This document shows, piece by piece, positions 1 through 6,521 of a stretch of DNA of 11,974 nucleotides (positions are counted from its first letter, which is position 1; each line of letters opens with the position of its first letter). This DNA is from Ardenticatenia bacterium. Its GTDB lineage: Bacteria > Chloroflexota > Anaerolineae > Aggregatilineales > Ch27. Position numbers and translations under genes: made by a program. The stretch spans positions 1 through 11,974 of the forward strand of contig JALSTC010000457.1 of the NCBI GenBank assembly GCA_026983935.1. Reading direction: 5' to 3'. Below the pieces are notes generated by a model, which was not told the origin of the DNA, searched no databases, and worked only from the letters and a program-made list of their open reading frames with translations.

Positions 1-2
1 CC

Positions 3-572
3 TTTATGGATGCCGACCCGCGCATCGGAATTGCCGGGCCAAAGTTGGTGCTGCCGGACGGCCGCATGGATCTGGCCTGTCGGCGCAGCTTCCCGTCCCC
101 GGAAATCTCGTTCTATCGGATGACGGGGCTGTCAAAGCTGTTTCCGCGCAGCCGGCGTTTTGGTCGGTATAACATGACCTATCTGGACCCCGATCAGGTG
201 ACCGAGGTGGATTCGGTCGTCGGGGCCTATATGCAGGTGCGCCGGGAGGCGATTGCCGATGTCGGTTTGCTGGATGAATCGTTCTTTATGTACGGGGAGG
301 ACCTGGATTGGGCGTATCGCGTGAAGATGGCGGGGTGGACGGTGTGGTACAACCCCGCCGTGACGGTACTCCATATCAAGCGGGCGGCGAGCCGGAAGAG
401 TCGCCGGGCGCAGTTCGAGTTCTACCGGGCGATGCTGATCTTCTATCGGAAGCATTACCGGAGGCAGACCCCGCTGTGGCTGCACAGCCTGATTCTGCTG
501 GGGCTGATTCTGCGGGGCGGGCCTCGTCTCTGGCGGGAGATCCGGCGTCCGACGCTGTTACGCGCACCATGA
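3..572 (+). CDS. Glycosyltransferase family 2, C-terminal part (5' end outside window)
   Basis: The reading frame is already open at the left edge, so this is the 3' portion (about 189 codons) of a larger gene. The visible part looks like the second half of a GT-A fold family 2 glycosyltransferase of the rhamnosyltransferase (WbbL-like) type. It has a 'GPKLVLPDGR' strand-turn, then 'VDSVVGAYMQVRREA', then 'DESFFMYGEDLDWAYR'. The last carries the ED..D...R acceptor-site motif typical of the family (E98, D99 counted from the first visible Met). The nucleotide-sugar binding DxD region must lie upstream. A basic stretch and a hydrophobic segment (about residues 157-170) near the C-terminus suggest membrane association. 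It probably adds a sugar to a lipid-linked glycan on the inner membrane face. Its stop overlaps the next start (ATGA at 569-572), so the two genes are coupled. Donor and acceptor sugars cannot be read from sequence. Confidence 0.88.
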   Translation, partial: FMDADPRIGIAGPKLVLPDGRMDLACRRSFPSPEISFYRMTGLSKLFPRSRRFGRYNMTYLDPDQVTEVDSVVGAYMQVRREAIADVGLLDESFFMYGEDLDWAYRVKMAGWTVWYNPAVTVLHIKRAASRKSRRAQFEFYRAMLIFYRKHYRRQTPLWLHSLILLGLILRGGPRLWREIRRPTLLRAP

Positions 573-2008
573 TCCGGGCACAGGCGGCCCGCAGGCGCAA
601 TCGCCGCATCCGCCTGGCACTCAAGGCCCTATTGGTGGGCATAGACTTGACCATGGCGACGCTGGCCTTTCTGGTTGGCTATTCGATGCGTCAGGCTTTC
701 CCGCTGACGCCGCTGCCACCGGATCCGCCGGGCCTGGATTTCTACGCGCCCACGATGGTGGTGCATGTGGTGTCGATCATGCTGTCGGCCTATTTTGCCC
801 GGCTGTATCACCTGCCGCGCGCCGCCAGCCGTTTCGATGTCGGCTACCGGATTCTGGGCGCGGTGTCACTGGCGGTATTTCTATCGGTCGCTTTCCAGAC
901 GGTTATCTTCAAGAACAGTCCCCTTGAGACAGACTACCCGCGCACGCTGCTGGTCTATGTGTGGTTTTTCTCGGTCGCGCTGATGATTGCCGGACGTGAG
1001 GTTTACAATCAGGTCGTCTATCGTCTGCGGTCGCGAGGGATTGCGCGGGACGACGTGCTGATCGTCGGCGATGGCGAAGCGGCGCGTTATGTCGCCCAGA
1101 AAATTCAGTGGTCGCCGCAGTTGGGTTATGATCTGGCCGGGCTGGTCACAGAAGACGGGCGGGGCAGCGTGTTGGGGATGATGGCCATCGGGCGCTATGA
1201 AGACCTGCCATCCCTGATTGATGAGTTTGAAATTGACAACGTGATCATTGCCCTCCCGGAGCTGGATCGCCGTCAGCTCGTGCACCTGATCACGCTCTGT
1301 CAGCGTGGACAGGTGGATATCAAGGTTTACCCGGACGTCTTTGCCTATATGGCCGGTGATCTCTCCGTGGACGATCTGGCCGGGCTGCCGCTGCTGCGTG
1401 TGCGCGATGTGGCGCTGCGAGGGTGGAAGTTGAGCATCAAGCGCGGCCTTGATATTGTCGGGGCGGCAGTCGGGCTGGTTTTCCTGTCTCCGCTGATGCT
1501 TATTCTGGCGCTGCTGGTACGCTATTCATCGCCCGGGCCGGTTTTCTTCTACCAGGAGCGCATGGGGTTGGACGGAAAGCTGTTCCCGGTGCTCAAGTAC
1601 CGCACCATGCGTCAGGACGCCGAAAAAGACGGCCCCGGCTGGACGGTCCCCGACGACCCGCGGGTCACACCCATCGGGCGCATTCTGCGCAAGACCAATC
1701 TGGACGAACTGCCGCAGTTGATCAATGTCTTGCTGGGTCAGATGAGCCTGGTCGGGCCGCGTCCGGAGCAGCGTGCTTATGTGGAACGGTTCCGGTCGTT
1801 TATCCCCCGCTACATGGAGCGCCATCAGATGAAGGCCGGTATGACCGGCTGGGCACAGGTCAACGGGCTGCGCGGCGATACGTCAATTGAAGAGCGCACC
1901 AAGTACGATCTGTGGTACGTGGAAAACTGGTCGCTCTGGCTGGACATCAAGATTTTGATCCGTACCGTTATCCAGACAATCCGGGGGCGTAACATCAATG
2001 CCTACTGA
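569..2008 (+). CDS. Undecaprenyl-phosphate sugar-1-phosphate transferase (WbaP/WcaJ-type initiating transferase)
   Basis: This 479-residue integral membrane enzyme is of the family that moves a hexose-1-phosphate from a UDP-sugar to undecaprenyl phosphate, the first step of exopolysaccharide or O-antigen repeat synthesis. Hydrophobic segments lie at about 16-38, 62-80, 94-114 and 126-144. A CoA-binding/Rossmann-like domain starts at 'DDVLIVGDGE' (161-170). The C-terminal bacterial sugar transferase domain (about 288-479) has a hydrophobic membrane helix (294-317), 'KYRTM' (343-347), the catalytic-type Asp-Glu pair in 'NLDELPQ' (D379, E380), 'GPRPE' (396-400) and 'GMTGWAQVNG' (424-433). Length and domain order match full-length family members. 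The frame is open further upstream, to 308, but that part lies inside the glycosyltransferase gene. The ATG at 569, overlapping its stop by four bases, is the sensible start and implies translational coupling. Sugar specificity (glucose or galactose) is undetermined. Confidence 0.93.
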   Translation: MIRAQAARRRNRRIRLALKALLVGIDLTMATLAFLVGYSMRQAFPLTPLPPDPPGLDFYAPTMVVHVVSIMLSAYFARLYHLPRAASRFDVGYRILGAVSLAVFLSVAFQTVIFKNSPLETDYPRTLLVYVWFFSVALMIAGREVYNQVVYRLRSRGIARDDVLIVGDGEAARYVAQKIQWSPQLGYDLAGLVTEDGRGSVLGMMAIGRYEDLPSLIDEFEIDNVIIALPELDRRQLVHLITLCQRGQVDIKVYPDVFAYMAGDLSVDDLAGLPLLRVRDVALRGWKLSIKRGLDIVGAAVGLVFLSPLMLILALLVRYSSPGPVFFYQERMGLDGKLFPVLKYRTMRQDAEKDGPGWTVPDDPRVTPIGRILRKTNLDELPQLINVLLGQMSLVGPRPEQRAYVERFRSFIPRYMERHQMKAGMTGWAQVNGLRGDTSIEERTKYDLWYVENWSLWLDIKILIRTVIQTIRGRNINAY

Positions 2009-2318
2009 TGAAAAGGCACTGACTTTGCAGGCGCTGACGGAGGCAATGCATGCCTTTGTCCGGGCGAAAGGCTGGTATGAGGAAGACTCCCCGCGTCCCC
2101 AGACGCCGCGCAATATTGCCACGTCGCTGGTGATCGAAGCGGCGGAGGTGTTGGAACACTTCCAGTGGAATGGTGATGTGCAGGATCGAGAGGCACTGGC
2201 CGGGGAACTGGCTGACGTGGCGCTGTATCTCCTGCAGTTGGCCAGCCTGACGGGCGTGGATTTGCAGCAGGCCATACTGGATAAGCTGACGGTCAATTAC
2301 AAGCGTTCCTGGGATTGA
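1998..2318 (+). CDS. MazG-like nucleotide pyrophosphohydrolase (DCTPP1/RS21-C6 type)
   Basis: A 106-residue all-alpha protein of the MazG superfamily. These enzymes hydrolyse (d)NTPs to the monophosphate plus pyrophosphate and are thought to clear non-canonical nucleotides. The metal-binding signature is intact: E47xxE50 in 'VIEAAEVLEHFQW' and E70xxD73 in 'GELADVALYLLQLA'. The N-terminal 'FVRAKGW' and 'TPRNIATSL', and the C-terminal 'VDLQQAILDKLTVNYKR', match the single-domain dCTPase-like branch rather than two-domain MazG. The length is normal for that branch. The ATG lies 11 bases inside the end of the sugar transferase gene, so expression depends on the upstream operon. No strong Shine-Dalgarno is present. 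Its role beside polysaccharide genes is unclear, and simple cotranscription is the safest reading. Confidence 0.88.
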   Translation: MPTDEKALTLQALTEAMHAFVRAKGWYEEDSPRPQTPRNIATSLVIEAAEVLEHFQWNGDVQDREALAGELADVALYLLQLASLTGVDLQQAILDKLTVNYKRSWD

Positions 2319-2323
2319 GTGTG

Positions 2324-3475
2324 ATGGGCGTCCGACAGGATGAACACATCCGGTCCCCTGCCGGGAGTCCCTGGCCGTTCAGCCGCCCTGCACTGATGGC
2401 GGGCCTGCGGCGTTATCTGGATGCGCCGCGCCTGCGCCTGCTGGAAATTGAGCCGATGCCGCTGCCACATGTGCTGCCGGGCGGTGCGCCGGACCCCCTG
2501 AGTGATCTCCATGGGATGCGCGTCAGCGTGGATATTGACGGTCAGGTGCAGCAGCTTGCCCTGGTTTTGAAGAAAGCGCCGGTCACTGCCGGGGGCCGTG
2601 TGCTATCCGCCGTTGGCAGGCGAGAATACGGCGTGTATAAACGCCTGGCTCCCCATTTGCCCGTACTGGTGCCGGGACTTGTTGCCGGCGACCCTGTGCA
2701 GGGCTGGATCGTTGTCGAGGCGCTGACTGGGCTGCGTCCGCCTGATGCCTGGACGCGAGAAGACTATATCGAGGCGATAGTTAACCTCGCTGCCATGCAT
2801 GATCGTTTCTGGGGACTGGGGCAGGACCTGGCGATCTTTGCCTGGCTGGGGCGTCCCCTGGACGCAGATTATGAGGCGACGGTGATGGCTGCGGCGGAAG
2901 CGGTGCAGTCGCTGGTGCGCGAGGATCGTTTGCCGCCGCTCAGCACGCCCCGCAACTTCCTGGCCTTTGGCACGCTGGTGCAGCATGCCGATGAGATCGT
3001 CGCTCCGCTGCGAGAGGAGACGGACACCCTGCTGCACGGCGATTATTGGCCGGGGAACATCGCCTGTCCGATAGATGGGCGGCAGATCGTGTTCGATTGG
3101 CAGCGCGCGGGCATAGGGCCTGCGATCCTTGATCTGGTGGCCTTTGTGAAAACGACGGAGATGACTCTGCAGCCAGCACTGCCGCTGGATGAGGGCATCG
3201 CTCTGTACCGACAGGAAATGGCGCAGCGTGTCGAGCCTGCCTGGGACGATGAACGCTTCGCCATGCTCTGGGATCACGCGCTGATGTGGCTTTTCCTGAC
3301 CAACTGGCTGGGCCGTCTGGCAACCATGTCACTGGAGGATTATGAGCAGCTTCCCCCGCGCTTTGAGCATGTCTGGCTGCGCCCATTTATCGAAGTGCTG
3401 GAGCGGCGGTTGGGGATCACGCTGCCTGAGGATGCACACGACCCTAAAACGCCCTCCGGCAATCGGCCCTTGTAA
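2324..3475 (+). CDS. APH-fold phosphotransferase (aminoglycoside phosphotransferase / EcKinase-like family)
   Basis: A protein of about 383 residues with a eukaryotic-kinase-like fold. The Brenner-type catalytic motif reads 'LLHGDYWPGNI' (H238, G239, D240, N245 from this start). It is followed by 'IVFDWQRAGIGPAILDL', whose D258 is the Mg-binding aspartate equivalent. The N-lobe has 'LALVLKKAP', a plausible ATP-lysine strand, and 'GWIVVEAL' as the hinge. Members phosphorylate small hydroxylated molecules such as aminoglycosides, choline, homoserine or ecdysteroids. Nothing here points to a drug, so it should not be read as a resistance gene. In-frame starts are TTG 2315 (overlapping the preceding stop), GTG 2321 and ATG 2324. 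ATG is preferred because a GGGA lies nine bases upstream, but this is not decisive. Its stop codon falls within the -35 box of the rpsO promoter. The substrate is unknown. Confidence 0.82.
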   Translation: MGVRQDEHIRSPAGSPWPFSRPALMAGLRRYLDAPRLRLLEIEPMPLPHVLPGGAPDPLSDLHGMRVSVDIDGQVQQLALVLKKAPVTAGGRVLSAVGRREYGVYKRLAPHLPVLVPGLVAGDPVQGWIVVEALTGLRPPDAWTREDYIEAIVNLAAMHDRFWGLGQDLAIFAWLGRPLDADYEATVMAAAEAVQSLVREDRLPPLSTPRNFLAFGTLVQHADEIVAPLREETDTLLHGDYWPGNIACPIDGRQIVFDWQRAGIGPAILDLVAFVKTTEMTLQPALPLDEGIALYRQEMAQRVEPAWDDERFAMLWDHALMWLFLTNWLGRLATMSLEDYEQLPPRFEHVWLRPFIEVLERRLGITLPEDAHDPKTPSGNRPL

Positions 3476-3499
3476 GCGCCCCCTGCCATCTGTTATAAT
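3470..3499 (+). promoter_or_regulatory. rpsO promoter (sigma-70 type, extended -10)
   Basis: TTGTAA (3470-3475) stands 18 bases before a perfect TATAAT (3494-3499), which is preceded by TG one base upstream (TGTTATAAT, an extended -10). Transcription would start near 3506, leaving a leader of about 80 nt before the rpsO ATG. The -35 box overlaps the stop codon of the upstream kinase-like gene. Confidence 0.72.
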
Positions 3500-3531
3500 A
3501 AGTGTTGTTACAAATTCTCTGTTCGTCTTAG

Positions 3532-3561
3532 ACCGGTTTGCCTACGTCCGGCAGGCCTGGT
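3532..3561 (+). promoter_or_regulatory. Stem-loop in the rpsO 5' leader (candidate S15 feedback site)
   Basis: Bases 3532-3542 pair with 3550-3561 to give 11 base pairs with one bulged U (3558), two adjacent G-U pairs next to G-C pairs, and a 7-nt loop (UACGUCC). It ends 12 bases before the GGGACGG that probably acts as ribosome-binding site (3574-3580). S15 represses its own mRNA in several bacteria through structurally different leaders, and G-U/G-C tandems are part of its recognition of 16S rRNA. That this hairpin binds S15 is inference. Confidence 0.45.
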
Positions 3562-3587
3562 GTCAGTAGAGTAGGGACGGAATATCA

Positions 3588-3857
3588 ATGACGCTGTCAC
3601 GTGACGAAAAAGACCTGATTGTCCGCGAGTTTGGCCGTCATGAAGGCGATACCGGCTCACCAGAAGTGCAGATCGCACTGCTGACCGAGCGCATTCGCCA
3701 GCTCACGGAACATCTGAAGGTGCATAAGCACGATGAACATTCCCGGCGCGGCCTGTTGAAGATGGTCGGCCTGCGTCGTCGGCACCTTAAATACCTGAGC
3801 CGTACTGATCCGGAAGCGTACCAGCAGTTAATCCAGCGCCTCGGTCTGCGGCGGTAA
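3588..3857 (+). CDS. rpsO: 30S ribosomal protein S15
   Basis: An 89-residue protein of exactly the usual S15 length. It is recognised along its whole length: 'FGRHEGDTGSPEVQIALLTERI', 'LTEHLKVHKHDEHSRRGLL' and 'VGLRRRHLKYL'. S15 is a primary 16S rRNA binder that helps fold the central domain (platform) of the small subunit and forms the B4 bridge to the large subunit. The conserved 'GDTGSPEVQ' and 'HKHDEHSRRGL' segments carry the rRNA-contacting residues. It has its own promoter and a structured leader, is followed by a terminator-like hairpin, and lies 231 bases upstream of pnp. This gene order is conserved across very distant bacteria. The start at 3588 has a GGGACGG Shine-Dalgarno-like sequence 7 bases upstream. 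No anomalies. Confidence 0.98.
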   Translation: MTLSRDEKDLIVREFGRHEGDTGSPEVQIALLTERIRQLTEHLKVHKHDEHSRRGLLKMVGLRRRHLKYLSRTDPEAYQQLIQRLGLRR

Positions 3858-3872
3858 ATCTATGATGGAGGG

Positions 3873-3906
3873 GTATGGGGGCGGGTAATCGGCCCCCTGT
3901 ACTTTT
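3873..3906 (+). terminator. Terminator-like hairpin after rpsO
   Basis: GUAUGGGGGC (3873-3882) pairs with GCCCCC-U-GUAC (3892-3902): ten base pairs including one G-U and one bulged U, with a 9-nt loop. UUUU (3903-3906) follows directly. The U-run is short, so it may terminate only partly and let some transcripts continue into pnp, as at the equivalent position in Escherichia coli. Confidence 0.6.
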
Positions 3907-3951
3907 GCGGAATCTATTGGTGACCACGCGATTTTTTTGTTGGTCAGTATC

Positions 3952-3972
3952 TGGCCATCCCTGTGATGGCCA
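3952..3972 (+). promoter_or_regulatory. Perfect 8-bp hairpin in the rpsO-pnp spacer
   Basis: TGGCCATC (3952-3959) and GATGGCCA (3965-3972) are perfect inverted repeats around a 5-base loop (CCTGT). No T-tract follows, so it is unlikely to be a terminator. In the pnp leader it could be a processing (RNase III-like) or stability element. That role is inferred from the E. coli pnp paradigm only. GGCCAT at 4062-4067 could also pair with its right arm. Confidence 0.4.
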
Positions 3973-4015
3973 TGCGTTTGTACTTTGCCCGGAGCGACAG
4001 GAATTGGAAAATGAG

Positions 4016-4044
4016 GCCAAACCTGTGCTGTTTGGCTGTGTTTT
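4016..4044 (+). terminator. Attenuator-like hairpin in the pnp leader
   Basis: GCCAAAC (4016-4022) pairs perfectly with GTTTGGC (4030-4036) across a 7-base loop and is followed by TGTGTTTT (4037-4044). This resembles a weak intrinsic terminator inside the pnp leader. It may act as an attenuator or simply as a 5' structural barrier. No convincing separate pnp promoter was found between 3903 and 4080. Confidence 0.4.
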
Positions 4045-4054
4045 CCAGTCCCTG

Positions 4055-4082
4055 ACCTCCGGGCCATTTCTTTTCTGGAGGT
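4055..4082 (+). promoter_or_regulatory. Hairpin that can sequester the pnp Shine-Dalgarno
   Basis: ACCTCC (4055-4060) is exactly complementary to GGAGGT (4077-4082). GGAGG (4077-4081) is a near-perfect ribosome-binding site 7 bases before the pnp ATG at 4089, so pairing would block translation. An alternative pairing, TCCAG (4044-4048) with CTGGA (4075-4079), covers part of the same site. The 16-base loop makes stability uncertain. Confidence 0.45.
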
Positions 4083-4088
4083 TTTTCT

Positions 4089-6317
4089 ATGGTAGGTAAT
4101 ATGGGAGAGTCCCACCGCTATTCCGCGATGGTTGGCTCGCAAGAAGTGATCATCGAGACCGGCAAGCTGGCGGAGCAGGCCGGCGGCGCGGTGACCGTGC
4201 GCATGGGGGATACCATGCTGCTGGCCACAGCGACGATGAGCGCCCATCCCCGTGAGGGCATCGATTTCTTTCCGCTCAGTGTGGACTATGAAGAGCGGCT
4301 GTACGCTGCCGGGCGCATTCCGGGCAGCTTCTTCCGCCGCGAAGGTCGCCCCAGCGAACGCGCCATCCTGACGGCACGTGTGACCGATCGTCCGCTGCGC
4401 CCGCTGTTCCCCAAGGACATGCGCAATGAAGTCCAGGTGATCCTGACGGCGCTCAGCCATGATCAGGAGCACCACATTGATATGCTGTGCATTATCGGGG
4501 CCAGCGCCGCGCTGACGATCTCGAACATTCCTTTTGGCGGGCCGGTGGGGGCGTGCCGCGTCGGGTTGATTGACGGCGAACTGGTCGTCAATCCCACCAT
4601 CCCGGAGATGGAGAACAGCCGTCTTGATCTGCGCATGGCGGGCACGTCGGAAGCCGTGATCATGGTCGAGTGCGGCGCGAACGAGGTGGATGAAGAGACG
4701 ATGGTGCGTGCTCTGGACCTGGGACACCAGTCCATCCAGGGCATCATCGCTGTGCAGAACAGGATGCGCGAGGAAGTCGGCAAGCCGAAGGATGAATACG
4801 AAGCGCCGCAGGTGGACGAAGCCCTGCGTGCTGAGGTGTTCAGCAAGGTTGAGGCAGACATCAAGCGCATCGTTGCCGAGATTACCGATCGCAAGGAGCG
4901 CAACGCCGCGGTGGATGAACTGCGTGAGCGCATTCTGGCCGAATATGAGGCAGCCGCGTCGGAAGATTCACCGCCGGACTACGTGGCAATTCGTAATTTC
5001 ATTCAGGATGCCCTGAAGGCAGAAGTACGCCGCCGCATTCTGGAGGATGGCATCCGGCCCGACGGGCGTGACTATGTCACGATCCGGCCGCTCGCTGCTG
5101 AAGTGGGAATCGTGCCGCGTGTGCATGGATCGGGCCTGTTCAAGCGCGGACAGACCCAGGTGCTGAGCATTGCCACGCTGGGCACGCCGCGCGATGTACA
5201 GACGCTTGACGGCCTTTCGCCGGAAGACACCAAGCGCTACCTGCATCACTACAACTTCCCGCCCTATTCGACCGGGGAGACGTGGTTCCTGCGCGGCCCC
5301 AAGCGCCGCGAGATCGGCCATGGCGCACTGGCGGAAACGGCCCTGCTGCCCATGATCCCGCCCGAGGATGAATTCCCCTATACCATCCGCGTGGTGAGTG
5401 AGGTGCTCAGTTCAAACGGCAGCACCAGCATGGCCAGTGTTTGCGGCAGTACGTTGGCGCTGATGGACGCGGGCGTTCCCATCCGCCGTCCGGTGGGCGG
5501 GATAGCCATGGGCCTGATCAAGGAAGGCGAGCGCTATGCCGTCCTGACCGATATCCAGGGCATGGAAGATCACCTTGGCGATATGGATTTCAAGGTGGCC
5601 GGTACGGAAAGCGGCATCACCGCGCTGCAGATGGATATCAAGATCAAGGGTATTTCTACGGATATCATGCGTCAGGCGCTCCAGCAGGCCCGTGATGCGC
5701 GGATGCAGATTCTGGATGTCATGCGCCAGGAGATCGCGGAGCCGCGTGCCGAGTTGAATCGTTACGCGCCGCGTATGACCGTGGTCAAGATCGACCCGGA
5801 GAAAATCGGCGCGGTGATCGGCCCGGGTGGCAAGGTGATCCGCGGCATTCAGGAAAAGACCGGGGCCAAGATTGACATCGAAGAAGATGGCTCGGTCTTT
5901 GTCGCCGCAGTGGACGGCCCGGCTGCTGACCTGGCGGTGGAAATGATCCAGGGCCTGGTAGAGGAGCCGGAAATCGGGCGGATCTATACGGGCACGGTGA
6001 CCCGTGTGGAACCTTACGGGGCGTTTGTGGAGTTCCTGCCGGGGCGTGAGGGCATGGTGCATATCAGCCAGATCGCTGATTACCGCGTGGAACACATCAC
6101 GGACGAAGTGCGCGTTGGTGATGAGATCATGGTCATGGTGACCAATATCGATCCGGCTGGCAAGGTGCGCCTGAGTCGTCAGGCCGTACTGGAAGGCTGG
6201 ACGGCTGAAGAGGCGCGTTCGCGCGACCGCGGCGGCAGCCGTGGCGGCTCACGCGGTGGGCGTGGGGGCAATCGTGGCCGCAGCCGCCGCGGCGGCGGTG
6301 GACGCGACCGCAACTAA
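4089..6317 (+). CDS. pnp: Polynucleotide phosphorylase (polyribonucleotide nucleotidyltransferase)
   Basis: A 742-residue phosphorolytic 3'-to-5' exoribonuclease that releases nucleoside diphosphates during mRNA turnover, and acts as trimer and degradosome partner. Domains in order: first RNase PH-like domain (about 12-150, 'FFRREGRPSERAILTARVTDRPLRPLFP'-type region at 81-108); helical linker (about 240-315); second RNase PH domain (about 320-550) with the active-site segment 'EDHLGDMDFKVAG' (D494, D500, K502, matching E. coli D486, D492, K494); KH domain (about 563-622, GPGG loop at 578-581); S1 domain (about 629-700). The last 30 residues are an Arg-Gly-Ser tail (711-742) with repeated RGG units. 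ATG 4089 is chosen because GGAGG stands 7 bases upstream; a second in-frame ATG at 4101 has no such site. The length is typical and all catalytic residues are present. Confidence 0.98.
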   Translation: MVGNMGESHRYSAMVGSQEVIIETGKLAEQAGGAVTVRMGDTMLLATATMSAHPREGIDFFPLSVDYEERLYAAGRIPGSFFRREGRPSERAILTARVTDRPLRPLFPKDMRNEVQVILTALSHDQEHHIDMLCIIGASAALTISNIPFGGPVGACRVGLIDGELVVNPTIPEMENSRLDLRMAGTSEAVIMVECGANEVDEETMVRALDLGHQSIQGIIAVQNRMREEVGKPKDEYEAPQVDEALRAEVFSKVEADIKRIVAEITDRKERNAAVDELRERILAEYEAAASEDSPPDYVAIRNFIQDALKAEVRRRILEDGIRPDGRDYVTIRPLAAEVGIVPRVHGSGLFKRGQTQVLSIATLGTPRDVQTLDGLSPEDTKRYLHHYNFPPYSTGETWFLRGPKRREIGHGALAETALLPMIPPEDEFPYTIRVVSEVLSSNGSTSMASVCGSTLALMDAGVPIRRPVGGIAMGLIKEGERYAVLTDIQGMEDHLGDMDFKVAGTESGITALQMDIKIKGISTDIMRQALQQARDARMQILDVMRQEIAEPRAELNRYAPRMTVVKIDPEKIGAVIGPGGKVIRGIQEKTGAKIDIEEDGSVFVAAVDGPAADLAVEMIQGLVEEPEIGRIYTGTVTRVEPYGAFVEFLPGREGMVHISQIADYRVEHITDEVRVGDEIMVMVTNIDPAGKVRLSRQAVLEGWTAEEARSRDRGGSRGGSRGGRGGNRGRSRRGGGGRDRN

Positions 6318-6337
6318 ACCGTCCCTGAATCGTTATT

Positions 6338-6382
6338 ACAGGCAGGTCTCCCGCCCATTTGAGGCAGGGGCCTGCCTGTTTG
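6338..6382 (+). terminator. Intrinsic terminator after pnp
   Basis: ACAGGCAGG (6338-6346) pairs with CCTGCCTGT (6371-6379). An inner stem, CCC-GCC (6350-6355) with GGC-A-GGG (6363-6369), extends the hairpin inward. It begins 20 bases after the pnp stop. The T-tract is short (TGTTT), but stem strength and position support termination. Confidence 0.7.
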
Positions 6383-6422
6383 CATTGCGGCGGCACATGG
6401 TTCATTGTGAAAAATCATTACA

Positions 6423-6487
6423 AATAATCCGGTATGTAGTGATCAAGTAATTGGATTATTGCCAGTCGCTGCTGGCTGACGTACAAT
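6423..6487 (+). promoter_or_regulatory. Promoter of the AI-2E/GNAT operon with two inverted repeats
   Basis: TTGCCA (6459-6464) and TACAAT (6482-6487) are separated by exactly 17 bases, predicting a start near 6494. Two inverted repeats overlap it. AATAATCC (6423-6430) and GGATTATT (6453-6460) form a perfect 8-base repeat whose right half runs into the -35 box. GCCAG (6461-6465) and CTGGC (6472-6476) sit in the spacer. Either could be an operator, but no regulator is identified. Confidence 0.6.
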
Positions 6488-6521
6488 ACAAATCGTGCCT
6501 GCCGGTAAAAAGGTGGTCGGG

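Noticed and set aside
308..568. N-terminal extension of the sugar transferase frame by 87 codons
   Set aside because: It lies inside the glycosyltransferase gene, its residues (Glu/Gly/Ala-rich, no membrane segment) do not fit the family, and the ATG at 569 gives normal length with an ATGA overlap.
2324..3475. Aminoglycoside resistance gene
   Set aside because: Only the general APH/EcKinase fold motifs are present. Nothing indicates an aminoglycoside substrate, and the operon context is unrelated to resistance.
3875..4099. 74-codon frame filling the rpsO-pnp spacer
   Set aside because: Its putative ribosome-binding site is too close to the ATG, it runs through the terminator-like and other hairpins, overlaps the pnp start, and its protein looks random. 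A leader peptide cannot be fully excluded.
3828..4727. Long open frame of 299 codons on the minus strand across the rpsO-pnp spacer and the start of pnp
   Set aside because: It is antisense to two certain genes, is rich in His, Gln and Arg as expected from the reverse of GC-rich coding DNA, and has no recognisable domain.
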